From: Frateuria flava
Lineage (GTDB): Bacteria > Pseudomonadota > Gammaproteobacteria > Xanthomonadales > Rhodanobacteraceae
NCBI RefSeq assembly: GCF_017837635.1
Contig: NZ_JAGJRS010000034.1
Location: 282,972 to 346,971 of the forward strand
Length of the DNA stretch: 64,000 bases
Direction: 5' to 3'
Below, one piece after another: positions 16,785-25,307 of this stretch. Made by a program: the position numbers and the translations under genes. Every line of letters starts with the position of its first letter. Positions within the stretch are counted from its first letter, which is position 1. The notes under the pieces are model-generated. The model had not been told where the DNA came from. It ran no database searches and saw only the letters and a list, made by a program, of their open reading frames with translations.

Positions 16785-16798
16785 TGCATACGTATTCA
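16785..16798. promoter_or_regulatory. Predicted LacI-family operator, copy 3 (receptor side)
   Basis: TGCATACGTATTCA, identical to copy 2. It lies about 135 bases upstream of the TonB-dependent receptor start, implying a long 5' leader if it overlaps the promoter. Confidence 0.75.
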
Positions 16799-16944
16799 TT
16801 GTTGTGCTCTGCATCGAAAACCGCGCCGGGCGTGGTGCGCGCTCGAACGCTGGCGGGGCGGCGACTTTCGTTGGGCCGCAACGGCTCGGCCCGCTTGCGA
16901 GCGCCCTGGCGGCGGTTTTGCTGCGATGCGATGAGGGACCGGCA

Positions 16945-16958
16945 TGAATACGTATGCA
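16945..16958. promoter_or_regulatory. Predicted LacI-family operator, copy 4 (glucosidase side)
   Basis: TGAATACGTATGCA, identical to copy 1. It lies about 90 bases upstream of the GH13 alpha-glucosidase start. The two sites of this divergent region are about 160 bases apart centre to centre, close enough to allow DNA looping by a tetramer. Confidence 0.75.
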
Positions 16959-17050
16959 CATTCGACGGTGGTCGCACAGGGAGCCGCTAAGCTGCCGGCC
17001 ACGCTGCGGCGCGCGCCCTTGCGCGGCGCGGAAAGGAACAGGGATCCGTA

Positions 17051-18667
17051 ATGAGTGATGCACCCTGGTGGCGCGGCGCCGTCACCTACCAGATCTATCC
17101 GCGCAGCTTCCTGGACACCAATGGCGACGGCGTAGGCGATCTGCCGGGGATCATCGAAAAGCTCGATTACGTGGCCAGCCTCGGCGTCGACGCGATCTGG
17201 ATTTCGCCGTTCTTCAAGTCGCCGATGGCCGACTACGGCTATGACATCGCCGACTACTGCGACGTCGATCCGATGTTCGGCACGCTGGAGGATTTCGATC
17301 GCCTGCTGGCCAAGGCCCACGGCCTGGGCATCCGGGTGATGATCGACCAGGTGCTGAGCCACACCTCGGTCGACCATGCGTGGTTCCAGCAGAGCCGTGC
17401 CAGCCGCGACAACCCCAAGGCCGACTGGTACGTCTGGGCCGACGCGAACGACGACGGCACGCCGCCGAACAACTGGCTGTCGATTTTCGGCGGCGGCGCC
17501 TGGCAGTGGGAGCCGCGGCGCGGGCAGTATTTCCTGCACAACTTCCTGGCCTCGCAACCGGACCTCAATTTCCACAACCCGGCGGTGCGCGCGGCGATCC
17601 TCGACTGCGTGCGCTTCTGGCTGGAGCGGGGCGTCGACGGCCTGCGCCTGGACGCGATCAACTTCTGTTTCCACGACGCGCAATTGCGCGACAACCCGCC
17701 CAAACCCAAGGACCAGCGCGTCGGTCGTGGCTTCAGCCCGGACAACCCGTACGCCTTCCAGTACCACTGGTACAACAACACGCAGCCGGAGAACCTGGAT
17801 TTCCTTGCTGAGTTGCGCGCGCTGCTCGATCGCTACCCGGGCACGGTGGCGCTGGGCGAAATCTCCTCGGAGGATTCGCTGGCGACGATGGCCGAGTACA
17901 CCGAAGCCGGCCGCCTGCACATGGGCTACAGCTTCGAGCTGCTCACCGACGATTTCAGTGCTGCGCACATCCGCGGCACGGTGCAGCAACTGGAAGCGCA
18001 GATGCGCGAGGGCTGGCCGTGCTGGGCGATCTCCAACCACGACGTCGAGCGCGTGCTCAGCCGCTGGGGCAGGGCACGGCCGACCGCCGCGCTCGCCAAT
18101 CTCTTCACGGCACTGGTCTGTTCGTTGCGCGGGTCGGTGTGCATCTACCAGGGCGAAGAACTGGGCCTGACCGAAGCGCAGGTGCCTTTCGAGTCCCTGA
18201 AGGACCCCTACGGCATCGCCTTCTGGCCGCAGTTCAAGGGACGCGACGGCTGTCGCACGCCGATCCCCTGGAACGACGACGCGCACGCCGGCTTCACCCA
18301 CGGCGAGCCGTGGCTGCCGGTACCGGAGGAGCACCGCACGCTGGCCGTGGCGCAACAGGAGGACGACCCGGCTTCCGCGCTGCAGGGTTTCCGCCGCGTC
18401 CTGCGTTGGCGGAAAGAACAGCCCACGCTGCGCTGGGGTGACATCCACTTCCTCGACACGCCCGAGCCCGTGCTCGCCTTCACCCGCAGCCACGCCGGCG
18501 AAACCGTGCTGGTGGCGTTCAACCTGGCGGCAAGCCCATCCGAAGCGGAACTGTCGCTGGACGGCCACTGGCATGCCATCGACGGCCACGGGCTTGCGGA
18601 AGGCAGTTTCGCGGCGGGGCGGCTGCGGTTGCCTGCCCATGGCGTGGTGTTCGCGCGCCAGGCCTGA
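17051..18667 (+). CDS. Cytoplasmic alpha-glucosidase, GH13 (XgtA-like)
   Basis: A 538-residue GH13 enzyme without a signal peptide, so it acts on imported maltose or maltooligosaccharides. Motifs: QVLSHTS (100-106), GLRLDAINF with nucleophile D201, LGEISSED with acid/base E270, and SNHD with D331. The spacing of these residues agrees with what I recall for the Xanthomonas alpha-glucosidase/transglucosidase XgtA, which prefers alpha-1,4 bonds and small substrates. The ATG at 17051 has a weak ribosome site. It is transcribed divergently from the receptor with operator copy 4 upstream. It completes the route from outer-membrane uptake to glucose. Confidence 0.93.
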   Translation: MSDAPWWRGAVTYQIYPRSFLDTNGDGVGDLPGIIEKLDYVASLGVDAIWISPFFKSPMADYGYDIADYCDVDPMFGTLEDFDRLLAKAHGLGIRVMIDQVLSHTSVDHAWFQQSRASRDNPKADWYVWADANDDGTPPNNWLSIFGGGAWQWEPRRGQYFLHNFLASQPDLNFHNPAVRAAILDCVRFWLERGVDGLRLDAINFCFHDAQLRDNPPKPKDQRVGRGFSPDNPYAFQYHWYNNTQPENLDFLAELRALLDRYPGTVALGEISSEDSLATMAEYTEAGRLHMGYSFELLTDDFSAAHIRGTVQQLEAQMREGWPCWAISNHDVERVLSRWGRARPTAALANLFTALVCSLRGSVCIYQGEELGLTEAQVPFESLKDPYGIAFWPQFKGRDGCRTPIPWNDDAHAGFTHGEPWLPVPEEHRTLAVAQQEDDPASALQGFRRVLRWRKEQPTLRWGDIHFLDTPEPVLAFTRSHAGETVLVAFNLAASPSEAELSLDGHWHAIDGHGLAEGSFAAGRLRLPAHGVVFARQA

Positions 18668-18756
18668 GCCTGCTGCTTCGACACGGCGGAATCACGCGAC
18701 GGTGAGCGCATGACGCGTAGTCTGGCGACTTGTTCCTTCAAAGCAGGAGCCGTCAC

Positions 18757-18930
18757 ATGCCCAATCCCAAGCCCACCGCCCAGCACCGCCACGGCACCGG
18801 CGATCGCAACGACGCCGACGTCGCCCGCATGGACCACAAGCTGCAGGAAAAACGCGATGCCAAGGAGACGCGTGACGCCAAGGAGGCCGATCGCGAGGCC
18901 AAGCGCGAGGAAGGCTTCGATCACCCATAG
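18757..18930 (+). CDS. Small highly charged hypothetical protein
   Basis: A 57-residue product starting MPNPKP and rich in Lys, Asp, Glu and Arg (KRDAKETRDAKEADREAKRE). It is predicted to be a soluble helix or coiled coil with no hydrophobic core. An AGGAG ribosome site lies 8 bases upstream of the ATG, which supports translation. It stands alone after the alpha-glucosidase. The function is unknown; such proteins are sometimes stress- or nucleic-acid-associated, but nothing here proves that. Confidence 0.6.
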   Translation: MPNPKPTAQHRHGTGDRNDADVARMDHKLQEKRDAKETRDAKEADREAKREEGFDHP

Positions 18931-19231
18931 GCCTGGGCGCGAATCACGAGGGCGCAGTTCCTGGTGTACGCGGCAAAACCGTGCAGAGGCGTGCAGAGGT
19001 TTGTCGCCGTGAGCACGCCCAGGGCTTCGGGACGCCTCGTCCGGGTATGGAGCTACCGCTCAAGGCCTGACACCACGAGCCAGGCATGTCACCGGGACGA
19101 CGCCGGGCACCGCAGGACATCAAGCAGCGATACGCCGAGAGGACCCGCGATCTGGGCCGGCTTTCGGAGATACCAGCCGAAAGCCCGATCGGTGCATAGC
19201 GAGGGCGCTGCATGCAGCAGAGCCCACAACG
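18931..19231. other. Non-coding stretch with no recognised feature
   Basis: About 300 bases between the small protein and the terminator of tRNA-Ala. A short direct repeat GTGCAGAGGC/GTGCAGAGGT occurs near 18980-19000. No frame has convincing start signals or protein character. Confidence 0.4.
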
Positions 19232-19260
19232 AAAAAGCCGCCCTTGCGAGGCGGCTTTTT
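19232..19260 (-). terminator. Terminator downstream of tRNA-Ala
   Basis: AAAAAGCCGCC, a short loop and GGCGGCTTTTT form a symmetric hairpin with T-runs on both strands. It lies 12 bases beyond the 3' end of the minus-strand tRNA gene. Confidence 0.8.
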
Positions 19261-19272
19261 CGTCGAAACAAG

Positions 19273-19348
<76 letters not shown>

Positions 19349-19439
19349 ACGCGAGCCGCGCATGTTAGCAGCGTCGCACGGCGTTCGCCAAGAGTCTCCG
19401 CGGGCCTGCGTTGCGTGCCGCCGACTTCCTTCGTATCGG

Positions 19440-20555
19440 TCAGTCAGGCAGCAAGCCGGACAGCGGTCCGTGCAGCACCTCGCGGCGCCAGCCTTCGAGG
19501 AACTCCGGCCATTCGCGCGTGACGAGGTATTCCTCCACCACCTTGCGCGGGCACAGCAGCCCGGCGGGCAGGTCGAGTTCGCCGGCCAGGCGGTCGACGG
19601 TGTCCTTCATCGCGGCCAGCGCCTTCTTGGCCGGTCCCAGCACGGGTGCGGGGATCGCGGCGGTGGCGGCTTGTTCCTCTGCATCCGGGGCGGGCTTGAT
19701 CAGCTCGAACAGCTCCGCGCGCTGCGGCGAGCGCAGTGCACGTTGGCCGCGGCTGCGCTGGTCCAGATCGGCCAGGCTGGAGGGTGGGTTCTGCGCCAGA
19801 TCGAGCGCGAGTGCATCCTCCAGCAGCCAGGAACGCGGGCGGTCCAGCGTGCGCGCGCTGCGGTCGCGCCACAGCAGGATGCGGCGCAACAAGGCCTGCT
19901 GCGCGTGCGACCAGTCGGACGCGGCACGAAAACTGCGCTGCGGCTGCGGGTCGCCTTCAAGGGTGTTGGCGCGACGCTTCAGTCGCTCGCAGTCCTCGGC
20001 GTGCCACGCGGTACGGCCACGCTCGGCCAGGCGTGCCGCAAGCTGGGCGTGGACCGGCTCCAGATAGACGACGTCGAGCGTCGCGTAGAGGCGTTGCGAC
20101 TCGGTCAGCGGACGTTGCAGCCAGTCCGAACGGGTTTCCCCTTTGTCCAGTTCCGCTCCGGCCAGCTCTGCGACCAGCGCGCGATAGCTCAGCCCCAGGC
20201 CCATGCCGACGAAGGCGGCCGCGATCTGGGTATCGAACAGCGTGCCGGGCCCTTCGGGCAGCAGCGGCGCGAGGGCTTCGAGGTCCTCGCCGGCACTGTG
20301 CATGACGGTCACCGTGGGGCCTGTGGCGAGTCGCGGGTGCAGGGCGCTGCCGATGTCGAAGGCGAGCGGGTCGACCAGGGCGTAACGGCCGTTCCATCCG
20401 AGCTGCAGCAGCGCCAGTTGCGGGTGGAACGTGTTCCGGCGCATGAACTCGGTATCGACGCCCAGCGCGGCATCGGCGGGCAGTTCAGCCAGCCACGCCT
20501 CCAGCGTGTCGCGTTGATCGATCCATGTGGCGTCGGCCGCGGTGGGCACGGACAT
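19440..20555 (-). CDS. rnd: Ribonuclease D
   Basis: A 371-residue 3'-5' exoribonuclease that trims tRNA 3' ends. The DEDDy nuclease motifs are visible: GVDTEF (residues about 32-37), HSAGEDLEAL and RLYATLDVVYL with the tyrosine/aspartate pair. A C-terminal HRDC-type helical region follows (QQALLRRILLWRD…, SRGQRALRSPQRAELFELI). The ATG at 20555 has a GAGGAAG site upstream, and length and start fit the family. It lies next to a tRNA gene and is separated from the divergent SUMF1-type gene by 114 bases. Confidence 0.93.
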   Translation of the reverse strand: MSVPTAADATWIDQRDTLEAWLAELPADAALGVDTEFMRRNTFHPQLALLQLGWNGRYALVDPLAFDIGSALHPRLATGPTVTVMHSAGEDLEALAPLLPEGPGTLFDTQIAAAFVGMGLGLSYRALVAELAGAELDKGETRSDWLQRPLTESQRLYATLDVVYLEPVHAQLAARLAERGRTAWHAEDCERLKRRANTLEGDPQPQRSFRAASDWSHAQQALLRRILLWRDRSARTLDRPRSWLLEDALALDLAQNPPSSLADLDQRSRGQRALRSPQRAELFELIKPAPDAEEQAATAAIPAPVLGPAKKALAAMKDTVDRLAGELDLPAGLLCPRKVVEEYLVTREWPEFLEGWRREVLHGPLSGLLPD

Positions 20556-20669
20556 GCGGACACTTCCTCGGTGTTGGTCGGCAGGCGCTCGGGGAAGCGC
20601 CAGGCGCATTGCCCTGTCATCGGCCCTGCCATAAGGTGAGCGGCGCACGATAACAGCCTTGGGACCTCC

Positions 20670-22610
20670 ATGCCGAGCAACGAAACCGTCCGCCTCCAGC
20701 GCACCCTCGGTGGCGCACTGGGCGTGCTCGTGCTCGGCGCGGCGCTGGTCTACCACTTCTTTCCGCGCGTGTTCCATGTCGACCCTGCCACGATGACGGC
20801 TCGCCGGCCGGCCTCGACCGGGTTCGCCGCGCCTGCCGGACAACGCGCACCCCGCACGCCGCTGGATGCGGAAGTCGATGCCGGGCCGCCACTCACCCTG
20901 GCCCCCGCGGGGGTGATCGCGTCGCGGATGAACAAGGGCAACCAGCACTTGCCCGAGCAGCTCAGTGCCGACACGCCCGAGGTGCAGGCGTTGCTCGCGC
21001 GCGCCGGGAAGGCAATGCAGGAGGGGCGGCTGGTCGGCAGCGAGGACAGCGCCGCCGCGCTCTATGCGCAGGCGTTGAAGGACAAGCCGGACAGCCGGGC
21101 CGCCGCACAGGGTCTCAATCAGGTGCGCGCACAGCTGGTGGCGCAGATCGGCCAGGACATTGCCGTCGGCGATGCCGATTCCGCGCAGGATCTGCTGGAC
21201 GGCCTGCGCGACCTGCCGAACACGGCGGGCGACGTCGCTCAGCTGGAGCAGGGCCTGAAGACGCTCGCCAAGGTTCGCCCGATGCTGGCCCAGGCCGCCT
21301 CGCTCTTGCAGCAGGGCAAGGTCGACCAGCCACAGGGCGCCAGCGCCCTGGATCTCTATCGCCAGGTGCAGGGGCTCGATCCGCAGAACGCCATGGCCGA
21401 GCAGGGTATTTTCCAGGTGCAGCGCGCCGTGCTGGACCGTGCCCTGGCGGCCGTGGCACAGAACGATTTCGCAGCCGCTGACCGGGCGCTGGCAGAAGCG
21501 GAAACCATCCGTCCCGGCGCGCAGCAACTGGTCGACGTGCGCAACCGCGTCGAAGGCATTCGTCGCCAGCGCGCCAGCGGGCTGCTCGCTCAGGCACGCT
21601 CGGCGCTGGACGCCGGCAACCTGGACCTGGCGCAGCGCCTCGCCGGGCAGGCACAGGCCCTGCAGCCGGACCTGAAGGGCATCGACGCGTTCCAGCAGCA
21701 GCTCACCAACGCCCGCCTGTACGCCAGCTACAAACCCGGGCAAGTCTTCAGCGACCGCTTCGTCGATCTTCCGGGACACACGCCGGCAATGGTGGTGATC
21801 CCCACCGGCAGCTTCCGCATGGGCGCGCCCGATGGCGAGGGGGACCGCACTGACGCGGAGACACCCGCGCACCAGGTGACGTTGAACAAGGGCTTCGCGA
21901 TGGCTCGCGCCGAGGTGACGGTGGGCCAGTTCCGTGAGTTCGTACGGGCCAGCGGCTATCAGCCCGATTCGATCCGCCGGGGGGGCGCCAGCGTGTATGA
22001 CGAGCGCAGCGGTGTCCTGCGCGACGATTCGAGCGCCACCTGGCAGGACGACTACGCGGGTCGCCCGGCGGCGGACGAGCTGCCGGTGGTCAATATTTCC
22101 TGGCGCGATGCCAAGGCCTACGCCGCCTGGCTCGGCGAGCGCACCGGCAAACGCTACCGTCTGCCGAGCGAGGCGGAGTTCGAATATGCCCTGCGTGGCG
22201 GCACCCAGACCCGCTTCTGGTGGGGCGGGCAGGCGCCCACACGCAAGGTGGAGAATCTCACCGGCAGCGGCGATCGTTCGCCCAGTGGGCGACGCTGGAG
22301 CAACGCCTTTCCCGGCTACCGGGACGGTTACTGGGGACCGGCTCCGGTAGCGAGCTTCATGGCCAACCCCTTCGGCCTGTACGACATCGACGGCAACGTC
22401 TCCGAATGGGTCGCCGACTGCTGGCACGACAACTACGTACGCGCACCGGTCAACGGCAGCGCCTGGCTCAACCCCGGCTGCAGTGTGCACGTCGTGCGCG
22501 GCGGCTCATGGGGCAGTTCGCCCGACCAAGTGCGCTCGGCGTACCGGCAGGGAGCGGATGGCGGCGTGCGCAGCGCGCGCGTGGGATTCCGCGTCGTTCG
22601 CGAACTGTAG
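20670..22610 (+). CDS. Membrane-anchored protein with helical repeats and a SUMF1/FGE-fold domain
   Basis: A 646-residue protein in three parts. Residues about 10-32 form one membrane segment (TLGGALGVLVLGAALVYHFF). Residues about 90-350 are alpha-helical repeats of TPR character (LYAQALKDKPDSRAAAQGL, DLYRQVQGLDPQNAMAEQGI). Residues about 370-646 are an FGE-sulfatase (SUMF1) domain (MVVIPTGSFRMGAPDGEGDR, VSEWVADCWHD, HVVRGGSW, RVGFRVV). The late cysteine pair used by true formylglycine-generating enzymes is not seen; serines follow GGSWG. A formylglycine-forming role is therefore unlikely. Such proteins often act in cell-envelope or signalling complexes. Divergent from rnd. Confidence 0.82.
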   Translation: MPSNETVRLQRTLGGALGVLVLGAALVYHFFPRVFHVDPATMTARRPASTGFAAPAGQRAPRTPLDAEVDAGPPLTLAPAGVIASRMNKGNQHLPEQLSADTPEVQALLARAGKAMQEGRLVGSEDSAAALYAQALKDKPDSRAAAQGLNQVRAQLVAQIGQDIAVGDADSAQDLLDGLRDLPNTAGDVAQLEQGLKTLAKVRPMLAQAASLLQQGKVDQPQGASALDLYRQVQGLDPQNAMAEQGIFQVQRAVLDRALAAVAQNDFAAADRALAEAETIRPGAQQLVDVRNRVEGIRRQRASGLLAQARSALDAGNLDLAQRLAGQAQALQPDLKGIDAFQQQLTNARLYASYKPGQVFSDRFVDLPGHTPAMVVIPTGSFRMGAPDGEGDRTDAETPAHQVTLNKGFAMARAEVTVGQFREFVRASGYQPDSIRRGGASVYDERSGVLRDDSSATWQDDYAGRPAADELPVVNISWRDAKAYAAWLGERTGKRYRLPSEAEFEYALRGGTQTRFWWGGQAPTRKVENLTGSGDRSPSGRRWSNAFPGYRDGYWGPAPVASFMANPFGLYDIDGNVSEWVADCWHDNYVRAPVNGSAWLNPGCSVHVVRGGSWGSSPDQVRSAYRQGADGGVRSARVGFRVVREL

Positions 22611-22774
22611 ACATCCGTCTGAAGAGGATGCCGCAAAGGCCGGAGCCCGGCCCGCCACGGGCGCGTAACGACCTATTCAAGCCACGCGACATCTGCAAGA
22701 CTGCATGTCCGGCCAGCGGTATGCGCACTGCTGCCGGGTTCCTGGCGGGCGGAGCCTTCCGGGGGGAGGGCGCA

Positions 22775-23017
22775 ATGAATCCGGAAACCGTACGCTTGTT
22801 CGTGCCGTTCAGCGGTGAGGCTCCCTGGATCGTGAGGGGCGAGGCTTCGCGGGTGGGGACCTACCCCACGCGCGCCGAAGCGATTTCGGCAGCCGTGAGG
22901 GTACGGGCCAAGCTGGCGCGTGCCTGGGGTCTCCAGCACCCGCCCGTGCGCGTGCAGGAGAGCGACGGCAGCTGGCGCGAACTGGCCGATCCGGACTCCA
23001 CCACCCTGGTGCAATAG
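22775..23017 (+). CDS. Small DUF2188-like protein
   Basis: An 80-residue soluble protein, MNPETVRLFVP…TTLVQ. The segment WIVRGEASRVGTYPTRAEAI followed by a helix and then VRVQESDGSW resembles the short beta-alpha-beta DUF2188 type. A GGGGGGAGGG ribosome site precedes the ATG. Only 8 bases separate it from the receiver-domain gene, so both are probably co-transcribed. No function is known. Confidence 0.7.
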   Translation: MNPETVRLFVPFSGEAPWIVRGEASRVGTYPTRAEAISAAVRVRAKLARAWGLQHPPVRVQESDGSWRELADPDSTTLVQ

Positions 23018-23025
23018 GTAGCCCA

Positions 23026-23400
23026 ATGGAAAAGACGTCCGGCCCTTGGCGGATCCTGCTGGTCGAAGACGAGATGCTTGTCGCCATGCTGCTGGAAGAC
23101 ATGCTTTCGGAGGCCGGCCACACCATCATCGGACCGATGGCACGGATCGATCAGGCGGTGGAAGCCGCCCGCACGGAAACCGTCGATCTGGCGATCCTCG
23201 ACGTCAACGTGGCCGGCGAAGAGGTCTATCCGGTCGCCGAGGCGCTGGCGGCCCGCGAAATCCCGTTTGCCTTCGCTACCGGATACGGCGCCCACGGGCT
23301 GCGTGAACCCTGGCAGGATCGCCCGACGCTGCAGAAGCCTTTCCACCGTGCCGATCTGTTCCGGATGGTGGCCGAGCTGGCATCGTCGTACTCGTGCTGA
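23026..23400 (+). CDS. Stand-alone response regulator receiver domain
   Basis: A 124-residue CheY-like receiver without an output domain. The acidic pocket is E14/D15, the phospho-acceptor is D59 (LAILDVN), the switch threonine is T85 and the invariant lysine is K104 (LQKPF), so it should be phosphorylatable. The divergent loop GHTIIGPMARIDQAVE is typical of alphaproteobacterial and xanthomonad single-domain regulators. It follows the small gene at 22775. A partner kinase is not obvious; the degenerate kinase-like gene just downstream has its own gap. Confidence 0.9.
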   Translation: MEKTSGPWRILLVEDEMLVAMLLEDMLSEAGHTIIGPMARIDQAVEAARTETVDLAILDVNVAGEEVYPVAEALAAREIPFAFATGYGAHGLREPWQDRPTLQKPFHRADLFRMVAELASSYSC

Positions 23401-23621
23401 CAACGTGCGGCGTCCACGACGGTCGAAGCGCCAGCCGACCGAAATGAGAGGTCGGGCACGACACCGGCTGCCGATCCAGGCGATGCTGGCGCAGCTGCGC
23501 TAAGCTAGCCCCCAGGCCGTTGGTTTCACTGCGCTTTCACGGAAAGATGGGTTGATTATCGGGCTAAGCTGCCGATACATCTCAAACGGCGTATTTCGGG
23601 ATGGAAAACCAGGGGAAGGGG

Positions 23622-25214
23622 ATGCCAAGGGGGTTGTGGTCAAACATCTGGTGCCGGCACGGCGCAGTGGTCTTCGCGTATGCGCTGTCCTACGCGTTGC
23701 TGCGAGAAGTCACCTTTTCCCACTGGACACCTCTGGCGGGGTTGCGCTTCGCGGTCCTGTTGTTTGTTCCTTACCGGTATTGGCCGGCCTTGGTGCTGGG
23801 TGAGTTCCTGCCGCTTGCCTACAGGGGCATTGACTGCGCTTCCACGTACGGCTGGCTGTGGGCATCCACGTTCATGGTGCCGCCTATCGCGCTCGTCATG
23901 CCGGTCATCCGCTGGTTCCGCGAGCGCCGCCGGCTGTTCCCCTGCACCGGCCAAACCAGCATCAATATGTTCCTGTTTGGCACGTTGACCGTATCCCTCA
24001 TCTGTGCGGCCGTAAATATCGCGACGTTCTCGTTGATGCGCGGCCCCCTTGCCGATGCCTATCCGTACAAGGTTCAGACGGTCGCCGGCTGGTATTTCCT
24101 GGGCAACTACATAGGAATTCTCACGATCGTCCCGTTGGTGCTTCTCGTTCGTGAGGAATGGCACCGCTTTGGCCGGAGCAGACTGTGGGCGCGGTTGTCT
24201 GGAAGCCCCCTGGTTCTGGATGCCGTTTGTCTGCTGCTCCCCGCGCTTGCGCTGCTCGTGTGGCTAGCATCGGGCCTGGCGAGCCAGGCGAGCCAGGAAG
24301 CACGTATCGCCATGTTCCTGCCAGTCGCATGGCTTGCGCTGCGACACGGCTGGCGCGGCGCAGCCGTGGGTGGCACCGCCGCCAGCATTGCCGTAATGCT
24401 GACAATGCCGGCGGTCCACGATAGTGACACCTTGCATGCATTGGTCTTTGTTGCGTTCACCGTTACCACGATGATGATGCTCGGTGGCCGTATCGCATTC
24501 CTGCATGACAGGGACGAGCGGGGACGCGCGGAGGCTCGACTGGCTTTCGCCCTGGCGCAGAGAAATGTTCATCTTGGCGAAATCCAGTTGCAACAGATAT
24601 CCAACGCGCTGGAGCAAATGAGCGGTTCGATACAGGCTTCGTATACGCAAATGTTTGCCCGCCTCAGGACGCTGTTGCCCGGGACCGACGAGCGTACTTA
24701 TCACCGCCAGGCAGCCCTCACGCAACATCAGATGTATAGGCTTGCTGATTCGTTGTATCCCACAGCGCTGCGTGAGCGCGGGTTGTCGGCCGCCTTGCGC
24801 GAAGGCTCGATGCCGCGGGCGCTTGACGAGGCTGGAATGGCCTATTGGTGCGACATTCGCACAGATGCGCTCGATAAGTTGTCCAGCAGTGTGCAGACAA
24901 CCTTGTATCGCCTTTCCTCCGAGGCAGTGTCCGTGGTCTGCGCCCAACGGAACGTCAGCAGAATACACATCCGGGTCCGCGTCGGCGTGTTGGCTGGTCG
25001 CCGCTGCGTGGCGCTCCAGGTAGACGGCTACGCCGATTTCGATCGATTGAGCAGAATTCGCTGGGGCAATCTGGAGACGCTCATTGCCAGCAGTGGAATG
25101 GGTATCGCCGCAATTAAGGATCGGGCAGGGGTATTTGGCGGCAAAGCTCGACTGAAGATCCTTTCGGGACGAAGCCGGGTCAGCATCATGTTGTTTGATC
25201 CGGATATTTTCTGA
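23622..25214 (+). CDS. MASE1-type membrane sensor with degenerate histidine-kinase-like C-terminus
   Basis: A product of about 530 residues. The first 300 residues contain about eight hydrophobic segments of MASE1 character (sensory input domain of kinases and c-di-GMP enzymes). The C-terminus resembles the NarX/HisKA_3 group: LADSLYPTALRERGLSAAL and GMGIAAIKDRAGVFGGKARL (G-box-like). However, I see neither the usual phospho-acceptor histidine block nor the N-box asparagine, where the sequence reads LYRLSSEAVSVVCAQR. It may be a pseudokinase. The ATG at 23622 follows GGGGAAGGGG and is preferred to the in-frame ATG at 23601. It uses more AT-rich codons than its neighbours, hinting at transfer or relaxed constraint. 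Confidence 0.75.
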   Translation: MPRGLWSNIWCRHGAVVFAYALSYALLREVTFSHWTPLAGLRFAVLLFVPYRYWPALVLGEFLPLAYRGIDCASTYGWLWASTFMVPPIALVMPVIRWFRERRRLFPCTGQTSINMFLFGTLTVSLICAAVNIATFSLMRGPLADAYPYKVQTVAGWYFLGNYIGILTIVPLVLLVREEWHRFGRSRLWARLSGSPLVLDAVCLLLPALALLVWLASGLASQASQEARIAMFLPVAWLALRHGWRGAAVGGTAASIAVMLTMPAVHDSDTLHALVFVAFTVTTMMMLGGRIAFLHDRDERGRAEARLAFALAQRNVHLGEIQLQQISNALEQMSGSIQASYTQMFARLRTLLPGTDERTYHRQAALTQHQMYRLADSLYPTALRERGLSAALREGSMPRALDEAGMAYWCDIRTDALDKLSSSVQTTLYRLSSEAVSVVCAQRNVSRIHIRVRVGVLAGRRCVALQVDGYADFDRLSRIRWGNLETLIASSGMGIAAIKDRAGVFGGKARLKILSGRSRVSIMLFDPDIF

Positions 25215-25274
25215 GGTCAGGCTTCGGCTCGCCCCTGGCGACAACTGGTTTCGCCTTTGTTAGTTGTTTAGAGT

Positions 25275-25307
25275 CAAAAAAGCCGCCCATTTGGGCGGCT
25301 TTTTTTT
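25275..25307. terminator. Bidirectional terminator between convergent genes
   Basis: AAAAAAGCCGCCCA, a short loop and TGGGCGGCTTTTTTTT form a symmetric hairpin with T-runs on both strands. It serves the MASE1 gene (plus) and touches the stop codon of the minus-strand gene at 25307. Confidence 0.88.

Larger units (their letters stand above)
16652..17050. other. Divergent control region between receptor and cytoplasmic glucosidase
   Basis: A 399-base non-coding region. It holds two identical operators in opposite orientation (16785 and 16945), one per divergent gene, about 150 bases apart. A long leader precedes the receptor start and contains TCGTTCTGTAG twice (around 16670 and 16704). No small gene is supported. 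Confidence 0.65.

Noticed and set aside
19440-22490. 1016-residue minus-strand frame ending in RNase D
   Set aside because: Everything before 20555 is a shadow of the SUMF1-type gene on the other strand. RNase D has its own start and ribosome site.
20670-22610. True formylglycine-generating enzyme for sulfatases
   Set aside because: The expected late cysteine pair is missing and no sulfatase gene is nearby.
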